A DNA stretch of 64,000 bases, taken from assembly GCA_010909165.1 (NCBI GenBank), contig VJWM01000044.1:1426001-1490000 (forward strand), in the 5' to 3' direction. The notes under the pieces are model-generated. The model saw only the letters and a program-made list of their open reading frames with translations. It was not told the origin of the DNA and searched no databases. Position numbers and translations under genes: made by a program. The DNA is from Anthoceros angustus. Taxonomy: Eukaryota > Streptophyta > Anthocerotopsida > Anthocerotales > Anthocerotaceae. Shown one piece after another: positions 1 to 11,313 of this stretch (position 1 is its first letter; every line of letters begins with the position of its first letter).

Positions 1-882
1 GTTACTCCTTTTTATTGCGACCCTTAGTGGCCTCCCCATGATGTCCTTTCGAGATGGGCTCGCTCCCTGTCACCTCTCCTCCTTCATTAACGTTTTATGC
101 TTTCCTAAAAGAAAATTTCATAACTGGTAATTTGCTCCTTATCGACTACGTGGCAGATTGCTTTCGCCACTTCAAAGAGCTTTGAAAATTGAAGTGTATG
201 TGGAGAGGTTTCTCAGACTACGTGGCAGATTGCTTTCGCCACTTCAAAGAGCTTTGAAAATTGAAGTGTATGTGGAGAGGTTTCTCAAAATAGTCACAAT
301 GACGCCATGAGTGTCCGAGATAGAAAAATCTAACCCCCTTTTCTATGCTAGTGTTATTTGCTCAACGTTTTCATAGAGCTTGAACTCAATGCATGATAAG
401 CACATAGAACATGACTACCGTTTGTCCAGAGCTACAGCCAGCCATCAAGATTTTTACAATTTTTTTCCCAGTCACCAGAGGCCTCAATTTACAAAAATAT
501 ATTTTTCTCCCACTCACCCGAGGGCTCAAAGTAGCTGAATGTACTCAGATTGAATAGGACACCATGGGTTACATTATCACAATCGTCTCGTACATGTGTA
601 CCGAAGGACCGGGTTTCCGCGCTTTGTTCCAATAAAGAGCTCTCGCTTTGCTTACACCTCGCCGATCACCGTCACTTTCAAATCATGGCAATTGGATTAA
701 GCTGGGAGCGCACTGCTTGGCTGTGGCGTCCGCAATTGCTAATAAACCATAGAATGAGGCCATCCTACCACACGAGCCGGATTTCTAGCAGGTCCAAATT
801 GTATCAAGGTACTACCTCTCCGGTGATAACAGGGTACAGACAGCCGTGATCCGTTCCAAGGCCTAGGCGCAGAGGCCGCAGG
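1..882. other. Intergenic stretch, no gene recognised
   Basis: Apart from a two-copy tandem repeat (listed separately) I see no coding signal. A 99-codon open frame at 550-849 has no recognisable domain and no plausible splice partners. The right part is probably the 3' flank of the minus-strand mitoferrin-like gene. Confidence 0.5.
144..287. repeat. Perfect tandem duplication, 2 x 72 bp
   Basis: The 72-bp unit beginning gactacgtggcagattgc runs 144-215 and is repeated without visible change at 216-287. It is non-coding. The lack of divergence suggests a recent duplication or an assembly artefact. Confidence 0.9.
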
Positions 883-1998
883 CTAATGGCCTTGCTTCTC
901 GTTCCAGTGCTGGAGAAGGTCCTTGCTAGCTTCGTAGGTCGACCAGCAGATGGCTGCGGCAGGGGTGTGGAACATCACACGTGGTCTCAAGCCCTTCCAC
1001 AGCGCCCATGTACCCTCGTGTGCTACAATCTTTCGAACAACATCCAAAATTGATGTGCTGTGAAAACGCTCCGCACCACAAACTCCCTGCATTCGCACAG
1101 CTGGTTCGTTAGGCCCAATTGCGTCCAGCTAGTCAAACAGAATTGCATCAAGAAAGGAGACCGACCGAGTGCTGGCACTTTATATGAGAGGTTAAATCTT
1201 GCAAAGTACCTGAGTTTGCAAACGTGTCTTCACAACATCCAAGGGCGTGGTGATAGCACTCGCAAGGGCTCCAGCCACCCCACCAGCCGTCATATGTGTA
1301 AATAAAGTTTCGTCATCTGACTGAGAGACAGCCTTCTTTGCTGCCTCATATGAAGCAAAATGCACAGCGGTGAACGGGATGTTCATCATGACTGTCGTCC
1401 TGTAAGATGCATAAAAGGCCCTAATACCCTCGTGCTTCAGCATCTGTCTGACGCAGTCTACAAGACCCCTGTAAGGACTTTGCTTCAGCTGCAACCTTTG
1501 CTTTACAACATCCATGGGAGTCAGAACTGCATCACTGGCTGTAGTTGCAACCGCCCCTGCCAATGCATGGGCAAAGGGATGATGGCCCTCCCTGTTACCT
1601 CCAAACTTCTCCTTGCAGACCTCATAGACTGAAAAGTAGACAGCATGTGCTGGTCCAGCTCCTAGTCCCATTGCTCCAATTCCTCTGTACAACCCTGAAG
1701 CACCCTCACTCTTCAGTATGGAAGAAAAAGCTCTCGACACTTGAGTTTTAGCACCAGGAGCGGACAAAACTTGCATGCGTGTCTTAACTGTATCAATAGG
1801 GAACATGGCCATGTGTTCCACCATTCCTGCTACAGATCCAGCGAGCATGTGCTGTTTAAACGTAACGTCATACGAAACTGGGTCTCTCCGTATTTGAGGG
1901 GATTGGTCGTCAATATCCTTCACTGCAACACCTTTGTCACCTGTATACCATTTCTGCCAACCGTTTGCCCCATTATCCTTCAGCACATCACCTTCCAT
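883..1998 (-). CDS. Mitoferrin-like mitochondrial carrier (MCF family), two exons
   Basis: Exons are 1998-1210 and 1086-883; the 123-bp GT-AG intron is phase 0, giving 330 aa. The protein has three carrier repeats, each with the Px[DE]xx[KR] signature: PIDTVKTRM near residue 67, PMDVVKQRL near 163 and PLDVVKTRL near 252. EHMAMFP in repeat 1 and the last-exon stretch GVCGAERFHSTSI followed by HTPAAAICWSTYE are typical of mitoferrins (MRS3/4, SLC25A37/28), which import iron across the inner mitochondrial membrane for Fe-S cluster and heme synthesis. Length fits the family (300-340 aa). The start is the first in-frame ATG before the MLAGSVAG helix; the preceding 45 residues are poorly conserved, so a start further upstream is possible. 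The iron substrate is inferred from family membership. Confidence 0.9.
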
Positions 1999-2476
1999 TT
2001 CCTCTTTGTACCATTTCTGCCAATAAAACGCCGGAGTGAGCTAATACACAAGACAAGAACCGCGACAACTGACAAAGACACCTAAATAGTAAGCCACACA
2101 CCAGAAGCCCAAACTCGGAGAACCTCTGGGAGACCTGGCCTACCCAGTAACCACCAAGGAAGAGATGCATCTCCTTGATCGATGCTTCCTGCGGGTCTGT
2201 TCCCACCTGCCGCAAACGCCTTTCCATGTCAAAACAGTGAATGAATCAGCTTTCATTCCGCAGCATGAACAACTTTAACCTACTACGATTTCGGACTTGG
2301 TAGAGAGAAGCAATCACCTTAGTGTCATCTTCAGCGTCCTTGACATCTTCAACAGTGGAGCCCTTCTTTGCTATCAAATTTATGCATTCTTTCTCTGCTC
2401 CACCCTCCTGGGCAGTTGCCTTGTCCATTGCGTCGATGAGGGACCTTCCCGCACCATCCTCGCCCGGGGAACCCAT
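1988..2476 (-). CDS. Possible small two-exon gene, product unknown
   Basis: Two adjacent minus-strand open frames look coding in composition. The first starts at an ATG at 2476 (MGSPGEDGAGRSLIDAMDKA...) and is acidic and helical. The second, below 2227, carries EASIKEMHLFLGGYWVGQVS followed by a hydrophobic stretch. A phase-2 intron from the donor AG|gttaaag to the acceptor ggaaag|GCG would join them in frame. I do not recognise the family. The 3' end overlaps the mitoferrin-like start by about 10 bp, so the two could instead be parts of one transcript unit, or this could be spurious. Confidence 0.3.
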
Positions 2477-2479
2477 CTA

Positions 2480-3450
2480 TTCGTAAAAGCACCGTTCACA
2501 AACTTCGCTGCTCGTCATGCTAAGATGGGGCTCACCTCGTCGCTATTCTCAGGGCCTGAGCAATCTTCCCCTCCTACAAAGGTTGCCGGATGTGCGATAA
2601 TCAGTCGCTAACAATCAACCTTCAAATATGGGAATCAACCATTGTCACCCAATACTCGTGTCTCCATTCTCCTCCGAGGCCCCGAGACAGGAGTCCCCCG
2701 TCCCTCACCTATCTGGCCTTCTAACAGAAATGAATAAAGGCGCCCTGAGCACTCCGCCGCTAGCGATGAATAAGGCAACGCTTCAACCCCTGTTGAAAAG
2801 TCTTGAGGGCAGCACTTCCTTCATGCGCAAATTGCATACGCAATTCCTCTGTAACGTCACAATAAACATCAGCGTAAGGCTCAACAGACGTCGTGTAGGG
2901 CTTATGCAGGACTCATGCTGGTGCCAGATCATCTGGGCAGAGAGCAAATTCTGGCTGGGCTGGACCGCTGGAATGCAGCAAACAAGTAAAAACTTCACAC
3001 GCACGCGCTAGTGACCATCCAACCTCCACCCATAGCCGATGCATTCTACACACGGATATCGGAAAGACAAAGACAGAAGTCCACAGATGCAAGCTTTGCA
3101 CACAGAATTGGCCCGGTATCCAAATGGGACAAGCATTTCACCGGAGCAGCTGAGCGGAAGCAGCGCGGGATCAGCAGCCAACGAGACAAAGTGCAGTGGC
3201 CAGAGACATCCATAAGTGGTGAGTCCGAGGCCATTCTGGACACGAGTAGATTACAGTGTGTACCTGGGGCGGTGTGCTGCGCCCAAATGCAGCCAGCCCC
3301 GGCCGGCCCCGAAGCTTTCCACGGCCGCATTCTTATGCCCCTGCCAAGCTCAAGTATCACGACTGCTTAACCGGTAACATTCCCGCCACTCCGGTGATCA
3401 GCCGGTGTCTGGGCATTTGAGGGAGCGTCTATTTCTACTAGGAGCCGTTC
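2480..3450. other. Intergenic, no gene recognised
   Basis: Several 100-130 codon frames exist on both strands, but none shows a domain, consistent codon use or matching splice sites. The right end is the 3' flank of the CTL gene on the minus strand. Confidence 0.4.
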
Positions 3451-5406
3451 TCATTGGCCAGGGTTGGCTGGCTGGGTTGCTGGAATTAACTCACAAGCCA
3501 CCTGATGCACTTCAGGTTTGGACGTGGTGCCCAATTCCAAGTCCACCGCATGGCATACGCAGACAATGTGGATTGCTTGCTGCAGGACGGATGCGCAAAA
3601 ACTGAAGAGCACTAGAAATGGTGTCAGTAGCAGTAGCATCCAAACTGCCTGCGGGAAGTGGAGATCTTGATTCTTGAGAAGAGTCAGGATAACGAACGCC
3701 GTCTGCATACGGGAGGGAGTTTCGGTTAGTCAAGCGGATGACATGTAGCCTTCCTTCGAAATGCAGTCAGGACAGCGTTCTTGTTCTTCACTCGGGACTT
3801 ACCATCACCAACGCGCACCAAAGTACGGGGCCCAAAGCTGCAAGCCCGGGGAACTTATGGTCTATCGCTGGCGCAAGGAGATTCCTGTCCAGGAGATCGA
3901 CTGCCAGCCTATTAGAGGAGTGAAGGTCCTCTCCTGAGATGGCTGCAAAGATGATGCCCAAGCTCTGTGTAGTTCGAGCTGTGCTGCTAGGGCTTGATCT
4001 TTGATGGAGTACCCTGAGGGCCCAGTCGTGGAGGAGCAGAAATGGACGCAGGATCTGAAGTAGGCCAGAAAGGCAGAGGGTGCCGAAGGATGTACTGAAT
4101 GCAAACCTGAAAAAACCAACATGACTTACTGTAACAAGCAACAAAAGTCGTGGAAGTGAGCCTGCGAGGCAGCTGTGCCTGAGGATGTACTGATCCAAGA
4201 AACTAGAAACCAGCACTGCTTTTCAAACACACACTACAGACAAGTTCAAAGGGTTGAAAAGAGAAGACCACTTCCTTGCAAGTTTCAGAAGCCTTACATC
4301 AGGGCTCGCATAGTATGTTGAAGAGACCTCCGCAGGCCTTCATCTTTTGCAAAGTACCACTGCCCAATGGCTCCACTCACAGCAAATTTTTCAACCGCAT
4401 GTAACACACAGACAGCCCATAGAATACAGAAGCTGCCTAACAGGCAGAGACTGTAGAAGATAAGGCCAACTTGTACCTCACCAGGCTGCACGCAACAAGT
4501 TTTCTGGGATGGCAAGGAACCGCATACATCTCCAGGAAGTAGTTTTGGATTAAGCACAGGGTTGTATGGTGACAATTGGATGAGGAAGAAGACAGCAAAT
4601 AAAAGCACAAGATAGAGAAGGGTGAGAACGACCGGAATAATGAGGAAGATCCCAGAATTTCCTGAACAGACATAAGCAGCTAAGGCGGTAAGCTTAACTG
4701 AGTACTGCTGCAGTGTACAGGACTCTCTTGACATGAGTAAGGTAGACTCCTTTCTGGCTCCTGCCAGGAATAGAGAACAAAGGATCCCGACAATTCCAAT
4801 ACAGACAAAACGTAGTTTGCAGCTAGAAAGCACGAATGTGAGACTACTATCGGAGGACTGTAGGAGAGTGGGTGAAACCCCACACTGCGCAGTTAGTGAT
4901 AGCAAGACCAGGTCAACCACTACGAGAAGAGAAGCTGCAGAGAGCAAAGAGTGAAGTTTCCTTGAGTACGTCTTTGTCATCCATACAAACGACATGCCAA
5001 CAGGAAGCCCGCCAAACACAACAAACACAAGAACCCCGAGGAAGATGAGAAGCAAAGGTAACCTCCAGGGACCCCGGCCGAAAGCACTGGTGACGACGTT
5101 CGAGTTCCCCGGCTCAAACGTACCAACAGAGACACCTAACCGATTTGCCAAAGCCCGATAGCTAATAGGACAGATATCATCAGGACTCAACATCAAGGTC
5201 TTCCACACGATCGAGTAGCCCTCTCCAGAGCTCCAAAGCGATGTTTGGTACAGTCCAAGGGCAGCTGTTGCAGAAATCAGAATCAGGAACGCCCATGCAA
5301 ATCCTTTATCTCGACAAGGCCTCTGCCTCACGTCCAGAAGAGAGGCATGAAAATCGCGAGACAGTAGCGGTGCCGAGGCTGACTGCAGACAATCCGAATG
5401 CTCCAT
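3451..5406 (-). CDS. Choline transporter-like protein (CTL/SLC44 family), three exons
   Basis: Exons 5406-4298, 4106-3803 and 3702-3451 join in frame (introns 191 bp phase 2 and 100 bp phase 0) to give 554 aa. The C-terminal half carries the family's landmarks in order: the AVSGAIGQWYF helix, STSFGTLCLSGL, AAISGEDLHSSNRLAVDLL with the following LLDRN, and a last membrane helix before HAVDLE, matching the conserved pattern around the late helices. About ten hydrophobic segments are visible. The family is proposed to move choline or to act in membrane traffic and lipid homeostasis; the substrate here is not shown. The start MEHSDC lies directly after a good acceptor (tgcatgcag), so a 5'-UTR intron or a missed upstream coding exon is likely. 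It shares its phase-2 intron position before the SFGT motif with the plus-strand CTL gene at 6995, implying an old duplication. Confidence 0.82.
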
Positions 5407-5921
5407 ACCTGCATGCACAGGCAGTTTACCAGAACAAGAACCCCAAAATTACACTCCAAACCGAGAGCAGCAACCTGACATCGAGCTCCCCTACTCACCG
5501 TCTCCTCGAATTCCGTTAAGTCATCACACCAATTTTGCACGTCCAGCAATGGATTTTGACATTTCAACAACCGCAGTCCGGACACAGACGTGTCCTGGTA
5601 CTTTTGTCACCGGAGAAAAGAAACCAATATTGCCTCCAACTGACGGCAAGGTTGCATCTGAGATAGCAACTGAGGGAGCCGGACAGCGACCGCCAGGAAA
5701 TGTTCGGATATGCTCGCTCCGCTCAGCGGCCGGGCTGAGGTGGCAGCAACGTACTCTAACGCGCATTTCTTGTGTCACAGTAACTTGCCATTCACAAAGG
5801 GAGCGTGAAAGCGATATGGTGGAATTGTAATCCGCACTGCAGCTCAATGGTGTCTTCCACTTGCTTACATAAGTCAGAAGGAGCATGAATTCACCTAGCC
5901 TGGTCGGAGCAATCGACAGAA
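5407..5921. promoter_or_regulatory. Bidirectional intergenic region between CTL (-) and dirigent-like (+) genes
   Basis: About 515 bp separate two divergently oriented starts, so both promoters and the first exon of the CTL transcript must lie here. No convincing TATA box or operator can be picked out by eye. Confidence 0.4.
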
Positions 5922-6539
5922 ATGGCGGGCAAGCGGGGATGGAGCGTCTGGATGATGCTCACTGTGATTGCCGCGGCACTCTTCTTACAAACTCCACCAG
6001 CGGCCAAGTGTGAGGCGTACACAATCGATTTCAGCTACTTCGCGCATGTTACACCTGACAGTGAGAAAAATCCTTCTGGTTCCTACATCCACGATCCAGT
6101 GGCAGGCCAGGAAGCCACCCTGTTCGGGGCCGAGCGAGTGTTCGAGGCCCCGCTCACAGTCGCAGAGGATCGCGCCTCCACCGCCATCGGCTGGTGCCGA
6201 GGAAACGTTATTTTTGATAGTTTTGACGCACGCGTGGGCGTGGAACTGTACTGGAGCTCATACTTCTATGGAAGCAACGGGAGCGACGTTTCTTTCCCTT
6301 CTGGCTTGAAGATCAAGGCCGGGAGCGGGATCTTCTTCCGTGGATTTCACTACGATAGTGAGAGTAGGTGGGAGCTGGCTGTAGCGGGAGGCACCAAGAG
6401 CTTTCGTTTCTGTAAAGGATTCGCGTTGGAAAGCGCGTTGCCTGTGACCAGTCCGACCTTCAGTAGTTATCGCCTGGACATGAAGCTTCGGTGCGACGAC
6501 GAACCGGACGGATCAAAGCTTTGGGATATTCGTGGCTGA
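5922..6539 (+). CDS. Divergent dirigent-like secreted protein, single exon
   Basis: The 205-aa protein begins with a signal peptide (hydrophobic core MMLTVIAAALFLQ, likely cleavage after AAKCEA). The pattern then follows the dirigent barrel: a D-P-hydrophobic segment after SGSYIHDPVAG, FEAPLTVAEDRASTAIGWCRG corresponding to the usual 'DDPLTEG...GRAQG' region, and ELAVAGGTKSFRFCKGFA corresponding to the conserved 'GGTG.FR.ARGYA' strand. One N-glycosylation sequon (NGS) is present. Dirigent proteins bind phenoxy radicals or related intermediates and steer stereoselective coupling outside the cell, and occur in land plants. Identity to canonical members looks low, so lignan-type activity is not implied. 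An aataaa lies about 40 bp past the stop. Confidence 0.6.
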   Translation: MAGKRGWSVWMMLTVIAAALFLQTPPAAKCEAYTIDFSYFAHVTPDSEKNPSGSYIHDPVAGQEATLFGAERVFEAPLTVAEDRASTAIGWCRGNVIFDSFDARVGVELYWSSYFYGSNGSDVSFPSGLKIKAGSGIFFRGFHYDSESRWELAVAGGTKSFRFCKGFALESALPVTSPTFSSYRLDMKLRCDDEPDGSKLWDIRG

Positions 6540-6994
6540 TGTGTAAAATGTTTAATGTGGCTTTTACAAATTGAAACTGAATAAAGTGTGTGATCCTGCT
6601 TATCTTCTGCGCTGCTGCCAAGGACGGCAGCCTAACTTGTTGCGGAAGTTCTCATCCTTGTTGTGCCAATTTGGGCGAAGAAGCTGCACGGTGATCAGCT
6701 CCTCCGCTTTGTTGGGTGCGGTTACCTTGAATTCGCATCGCTGCTTGCTGGTGGGTGAATTGCCTGTTTTTGGTATTTGCAAGTCCTCGAGCTCGGTGGA
6801 TCTGTGGGAGTGCGGATTTGGATGGGCTTGGGGTGGTTTTGTTGGGGTTAGAGCTGTCTTTGGTGGAGGTGAGCCTATGGCCGCTGGATTTTCATACTAC
6901 GATCCATAAGGTGGTAACGGCGTGATGCCCCATGCTGATGAGCTCTCTGTCGTGTGTGCTAGGTGTGAAGACTTTGCATTCTCGGGGGCTTGTC

Positions 6995-9184
6995 ATGGCT
7001 GTGCCAGGGGGCGACGACAGCAGGCAGAAGTCTTCGTATAACGCGGAGACTTCAGGTGAGGATGGGGCGGATGAGTCCATGAAGCACCCACTGCTGGCAC
7101 CTCGGCCAGTCGAAGCGAGCAAGTCAAGGCCCAGTAAGTCTTCCGCAGATGAGCATGACGACCAGAGCTACGGTTACCCTGACTTGGAAGCTGGGGGTGT
7201 CTCCTTGGACAGCTCTTTGCTCCCAGAGAACGTCAAGTTGACTGGCTATGTGAACGAGTCTGTCAGGAGCTACAAGGATGTGCCCTTTGCGGTAGCTTTC
7301 CTGGTTGTGATTGGTCTCGTAGTATTGGGGGGCCTTGTGGCGCTCAACACAGGTGATCACCAGTTTCACAGGTACCATGATGATTATGTCAGGCAGCATT
7401 CCTTTGTCAACGACCAGGGGATGTGTTCTGTGAAACATCCTTCTTTCCTCACGCCGGGAGAGGATGTGACCGTGTTCAAGGATAGCTTCGACCCTCTTAG
7501 GCTACCATTGCAGGTCCATGGATACAGAGGACACAGAGATTACCGGACAGGGAGAGATCATGATGATTCTCCTGGCTTGGTGGGATTGATTATCGGGAGC
7601 ACCGTTCTGCTTACCATGCTAGTGGTGAGTGTGGGTGCAGCATTGGGAATAGGTATGGGCTGCAACTGGCTGTTTAAGAAGTACACTGAGGAGATTGCGA
7701 CTTGGGTCATTCCTGGGTTTCTGATAACGTGCATACTGCTGTTGTTGGGGGGTGCAACCATGTCAGGGAATGGTGCACAGTCCTGGCTGTTACTGATTTT
7801 TGCGTTAGGCTGCTGTGTATCTCTTGTGTTGCTTCTCCGCCGCAGCAGACTCTCCAACATTGATCTGTCCATCAGGATTTTGAAGGTCGCTTCACAGTCT
7901 ATTAGCGACAATCTGCAGCTGCTGAGCGTTATGCTGTACTTGCTCAGTGCTGGCATAGCTATATTAGCTTTAGTGTCTATCTTCATGGCTGGTACCTTCA
8001 ACCATCACTCTGTTCTCGTCCCCAATCCTGATCTTGTACCCGGAGCTTCATGTGGTGGCGAGGATCTGGATGTTGTACCATGCTGCGTCAGAGTCCTGGA
8101 GGACTGGACCAAATTCTACGCTGGAGTCCTTGGAGTTTTCAGCATCTGGACTCTCTTCTTATTGAAACAGCTTCATACATATGCTATCAGTGGAACAGTG
8201 GGACAGTGGTACTTTGCTCCCAGCGGATCCAGTTCCGTCCATTTTACCACGTCTGCCATGAGGTAAAGCCCAACTCCATGCTTCCCCTTTGGCTTATGAA
8301 TTTTGTTTGCCGAACAGCTCTTCTTATCTTGTGACTGGCTCCGATTCAGGAACGGTGTAGGGAAATCCTTTGGAACTTTGTGCTGTGCTAGCCTCATGTC
8401 CAGCGTCATCTACGTCGTGAGGTTACTGGCGTCGAGGTTGCCTGGAAGAGACGGTTGTCAGAGTGTTGTTGCCATCTTTACCAGGTGACATTTCGAAGCA
8501 TGTCCTATCTATTGCCTACGTCTTCCCACGAACGACTTCTAAAGAGTTGTGTGACATGTCCAGATGTTGTCTAAGCTGCCTCGAGGAAATGGTGTCCTTC
8601 TTCACCAGATTCACTGTGAGCTTCGCAGCCATCACAGGGGAGAGCTTCCTGTCATCTGCCAAGCTTACCGTCAACCTCCTCAAACGCAACTTTCGCTCAA
8701 CTGTTGTGGTGGATCTGTTTGCCGACTACGTCCTTAAGCTATATGCCTTCCTTTGTATTGTGACTACGACTTTGGTAAGTCTGTAGAGATGTCTCTCTTC
8801 TTTGCTGATTGCATGTTCGATGACCCGCTTGCTGATGGAATCATTGGGTGGTCCAAATCTCAGGTGCTGTTTGGCGTGATCCAATTGACATCTTTATTTA
8901 TCCATATTGAGCCAGACGTGGACAGAATCACCGGTCTCCAGATAACGCTCATGTTTACAAGGGTGATCCTGATGTTGGTCCTTTGGGCGTCATGGTACGT
9001 GCTGCTCTGGTTCGTCTCAGCAACACGGATAGCGGTGGACACCATTTTCATTTGCTTCGCACTCGACAAGGAAGTGGGCAAAGTCTCAAAGCCAGAGGCG
9101 CATGAAGTTTACGTCCTACTTCCCTCATCTGATCCTGATGCAGCGAACCTGGCCGTTGGCCTCTCTTCCACCAGGCGCTCCTAG
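6995..9184 (+). CDS. Choline transporter-like protein (CTL/SLC44 family), four exons
   Basis: Exons 6995-8262, 8350-8484, 8564-8774 and 8864-9184 (introns 87, 79 and 89 bp) give 644 aa. A hydrophilic N-terminus of about 110 residues precedes the first helix (FAVAFLVVIGLVVLGGLVAL). A large loop, then further helices follow. The diagnostic C-terminal order is AISGTVGQWYFAP, KSFGTLCCASL, CLSCLEEMVSFF, AAITGESFLSSAKLTVNLL with the following KRNFRS, and TRIAVDTIFICFALD. These match the family consensus better than the minus-strand paralogue. The start at 6995 is preferred because the same acceptor-like tgtgctag sits upstream here and in the tandem copy, suggesting a 5'-UTR intron. A decayed tandem duplicate begins about 540 bp downstream. 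Confidence 0.87.
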
Positions 9185-9719
9185 TTGTGGTCCTTGGTAT
9201 TGTAATGTAGTCCATAATACATAGTACATATCTTGTAAATTATTGGGGATGCTCCATAATACGTGTACATCATTGGGGACGCTCTCAGGGCATCGGCAGA
9301 GTTCCAGATCTTAGCTTGTACTTCCCCCTTCTGCTCTCTTACAGAAGGGGGACGTAGGGGTTGTATGCAGGGCTTTGAGGGCATCATCGTACTACCCCCT
9401 AATGGGACGCAATTATGAGCATTTACTTCCCAGTGGGTAGACGGTGTATGCATGCCGATGTACTGGATATCGGGGTTAAGCCAGATTTGTTTGTTCGTAG
9501 TGGCTTGGTGGAAATGTATGCGAAGTTTTGACGTTTTCATTGCGTCCGATTTGTTGGCTGCAGTTACCGCGACTACACACATTGCCGATGCGTGACTTGT
9601 CTGTCTGGTTTTGGTGCTTTCAAGTCCATGAGCTTGTGGAGGCTGTATATGTGTCTGAATGGGGATTTGTATCTGTGTGAGTGGGTGGAGCTTTTGTCGG
9701 GGGCAAGAGCTTTCTTTGG

Positions 9720-11083
9720 TTGAGGTGAGCTGCTTAATTGCAATTGCATTTGCATTCCATGATTCATAAGCTGGTGATGCCCAAAGCTGATGGGCTCTTT
9801 GTCATGTGTGCTAGGTGTGGAGACTTCAATTCTCGGTGGCTTGATACATTTCAGGAGCTTGTGTTGCTGATGTACTGAAGGGGAGCCTGGCATGGTGGTT
9901 CCGCACCCACTGCTGGCACCTGGGCCTGTCGAAGGGAGCAAATCAAGGCCCAGTGCGTCCTCCGCAGGTGAGCCCGTCGACCAGAGCTACGGTTACCCTG
10001 ACTCGGAAGCCGCGGGTGTCTCCTCGGACAGCCCTTTGCTCCCAGAGAACGTCAAGCTGACCGGCTCTGTGGACGGGACCTGGTCTGTTAGGAGGTTCAA
10101 GGATGTTTGTTCTGACAGTAGTAGTGTGGTGGTGCTCAACGCAAGTATTCAGTACGCCAGGCACCATTCCTTTGTCAACAACAAGGGGATGTGTTTCGTG
10201 AAACCTACTCCGTTCCTCACGCCGGGCGGGGATGCGACCGTGTTCGAGGTATCTTCGACGGTATGTTGGACCCTCTTGTGTTCCAGGATATCTTGCACCG
10301 TCTTGGGCTCCTAAGGCCAGTCCATGGATATAAGGGACACACAGATCGCCGAGAAGGGGGCAGATATCATGATGGTGCTCCTGGCGTGGTGGGAGTGATT
10401 ATATTCCGGTGCGCTATCCTGCTCTCCTTGCTGGTGGTGAGCGTGGGTGCAGCACTGGGAATATGTCTGGGCTACATCTGGCTGTTGAAGAGGTACACTG
10501 AGAAGATCGCAACGTGGGTCATTCCTGGGTTTCTGATGACGTGCGTACTGCTGTCGTTGGTGGGTGTAACCCTGTCAGGGAATGGTGCACAGTACTGGCT
10601 GGTACTGATTTTTCCGTTAGGATGGGGTGTCTCTCTTGTGTTGCTTCTGTTCCGCAGCAGACTTCGCCACGTTGATCAGTCCCTGATGATTTTGATCAAG
10701 GTTTCATATTCTATTAGCGCCAATCTGCAAATGCTGAATGTGAGGATACTGCATATGCTCAGTGGTCGCATAGCTTTGCCAGCTTTAATGGTGGTCTTCT
10801 TTGGTGGTAAAACCGAACATCACCCTTTCCTCGTCCCCACAAACAGGACGTTGACAGTATCACCGGTCTCCAGATAATGCTCATGTATACAAGGGTGATC
10901 CTGTTTTTCGTCCTGTTGGATGTCATGGCAAGTGCTTCTTTTGTGGCTCTTAACACTGCAGACAGGGTTGGCCGTCCTTTTCGACTGCTCACACTGGAAG
11001 CCACAAGAAGAAGAGAATATATGACCGTCTTTGGACCAAAAAGGATACTTGTGCAGCATGTAAAACAATACCATCTGAACTAG
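9720..11083 (+). pseudogene. Decayed tandem copy of the CTL gene
   Basis: The copy starts upstream of the coding region: the 5'-leader sequence around 9770-9850 closely matches 6910-6995. Coding similarity begins at 9892 (PHPLLAPGPVEGSKSR). The first transmembrane helix is missing: FKDV is followed almost directly by a short VVVLNAS stretch. A frameshift lies between about 10240 and 10310, after which helices 2-6 read well in another frame (WVIPGFLMTCVLL, NGAQYWLVLIF). Near 10850 the frame jumps from the residues after FLVP directly to a DVDSITGLQI-like segment, which is about 900 bp further on in the intact gene, so the SFGT and AAITGES exons are gone. It then breaks down. Retained leader sequence argues for segmental duplication, not retroposition. 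Confidence 0.85.
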
Positions 11084-11313
11084 TTCAGAACTGAACTAAA
11101 ACCTCCTCAGCTGGACTAGATAAAAGCTAAACTGAAACTTGAAGTCTCTAGCACCATGATCACCGATGACATTTAGGGCTTAATCTAAGGCGTAGACGCT
11201 GTTCGTCTTTTCTAGCGGCGGCCGCCATCTTCGACCTCAGCTGAGCGGGGCGAGAAGGTTTGTGCTTGGTACGCGGAGCTCGTTTCTGGGCAGCATTAGT
11301 GAGGAACGCAGCC

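Noticed and set aside
2628-3370. Plus-strand open frames of 119-127 codons
   Set aside because: No domain, no codon bias and no splice continuity with neighbours.
9892-10877. Third functional CTL gene
   Set aside because: Missing first helix, a frameshift and loss of the exons with the SFGT and AAITGES motifs rule out an intact product.
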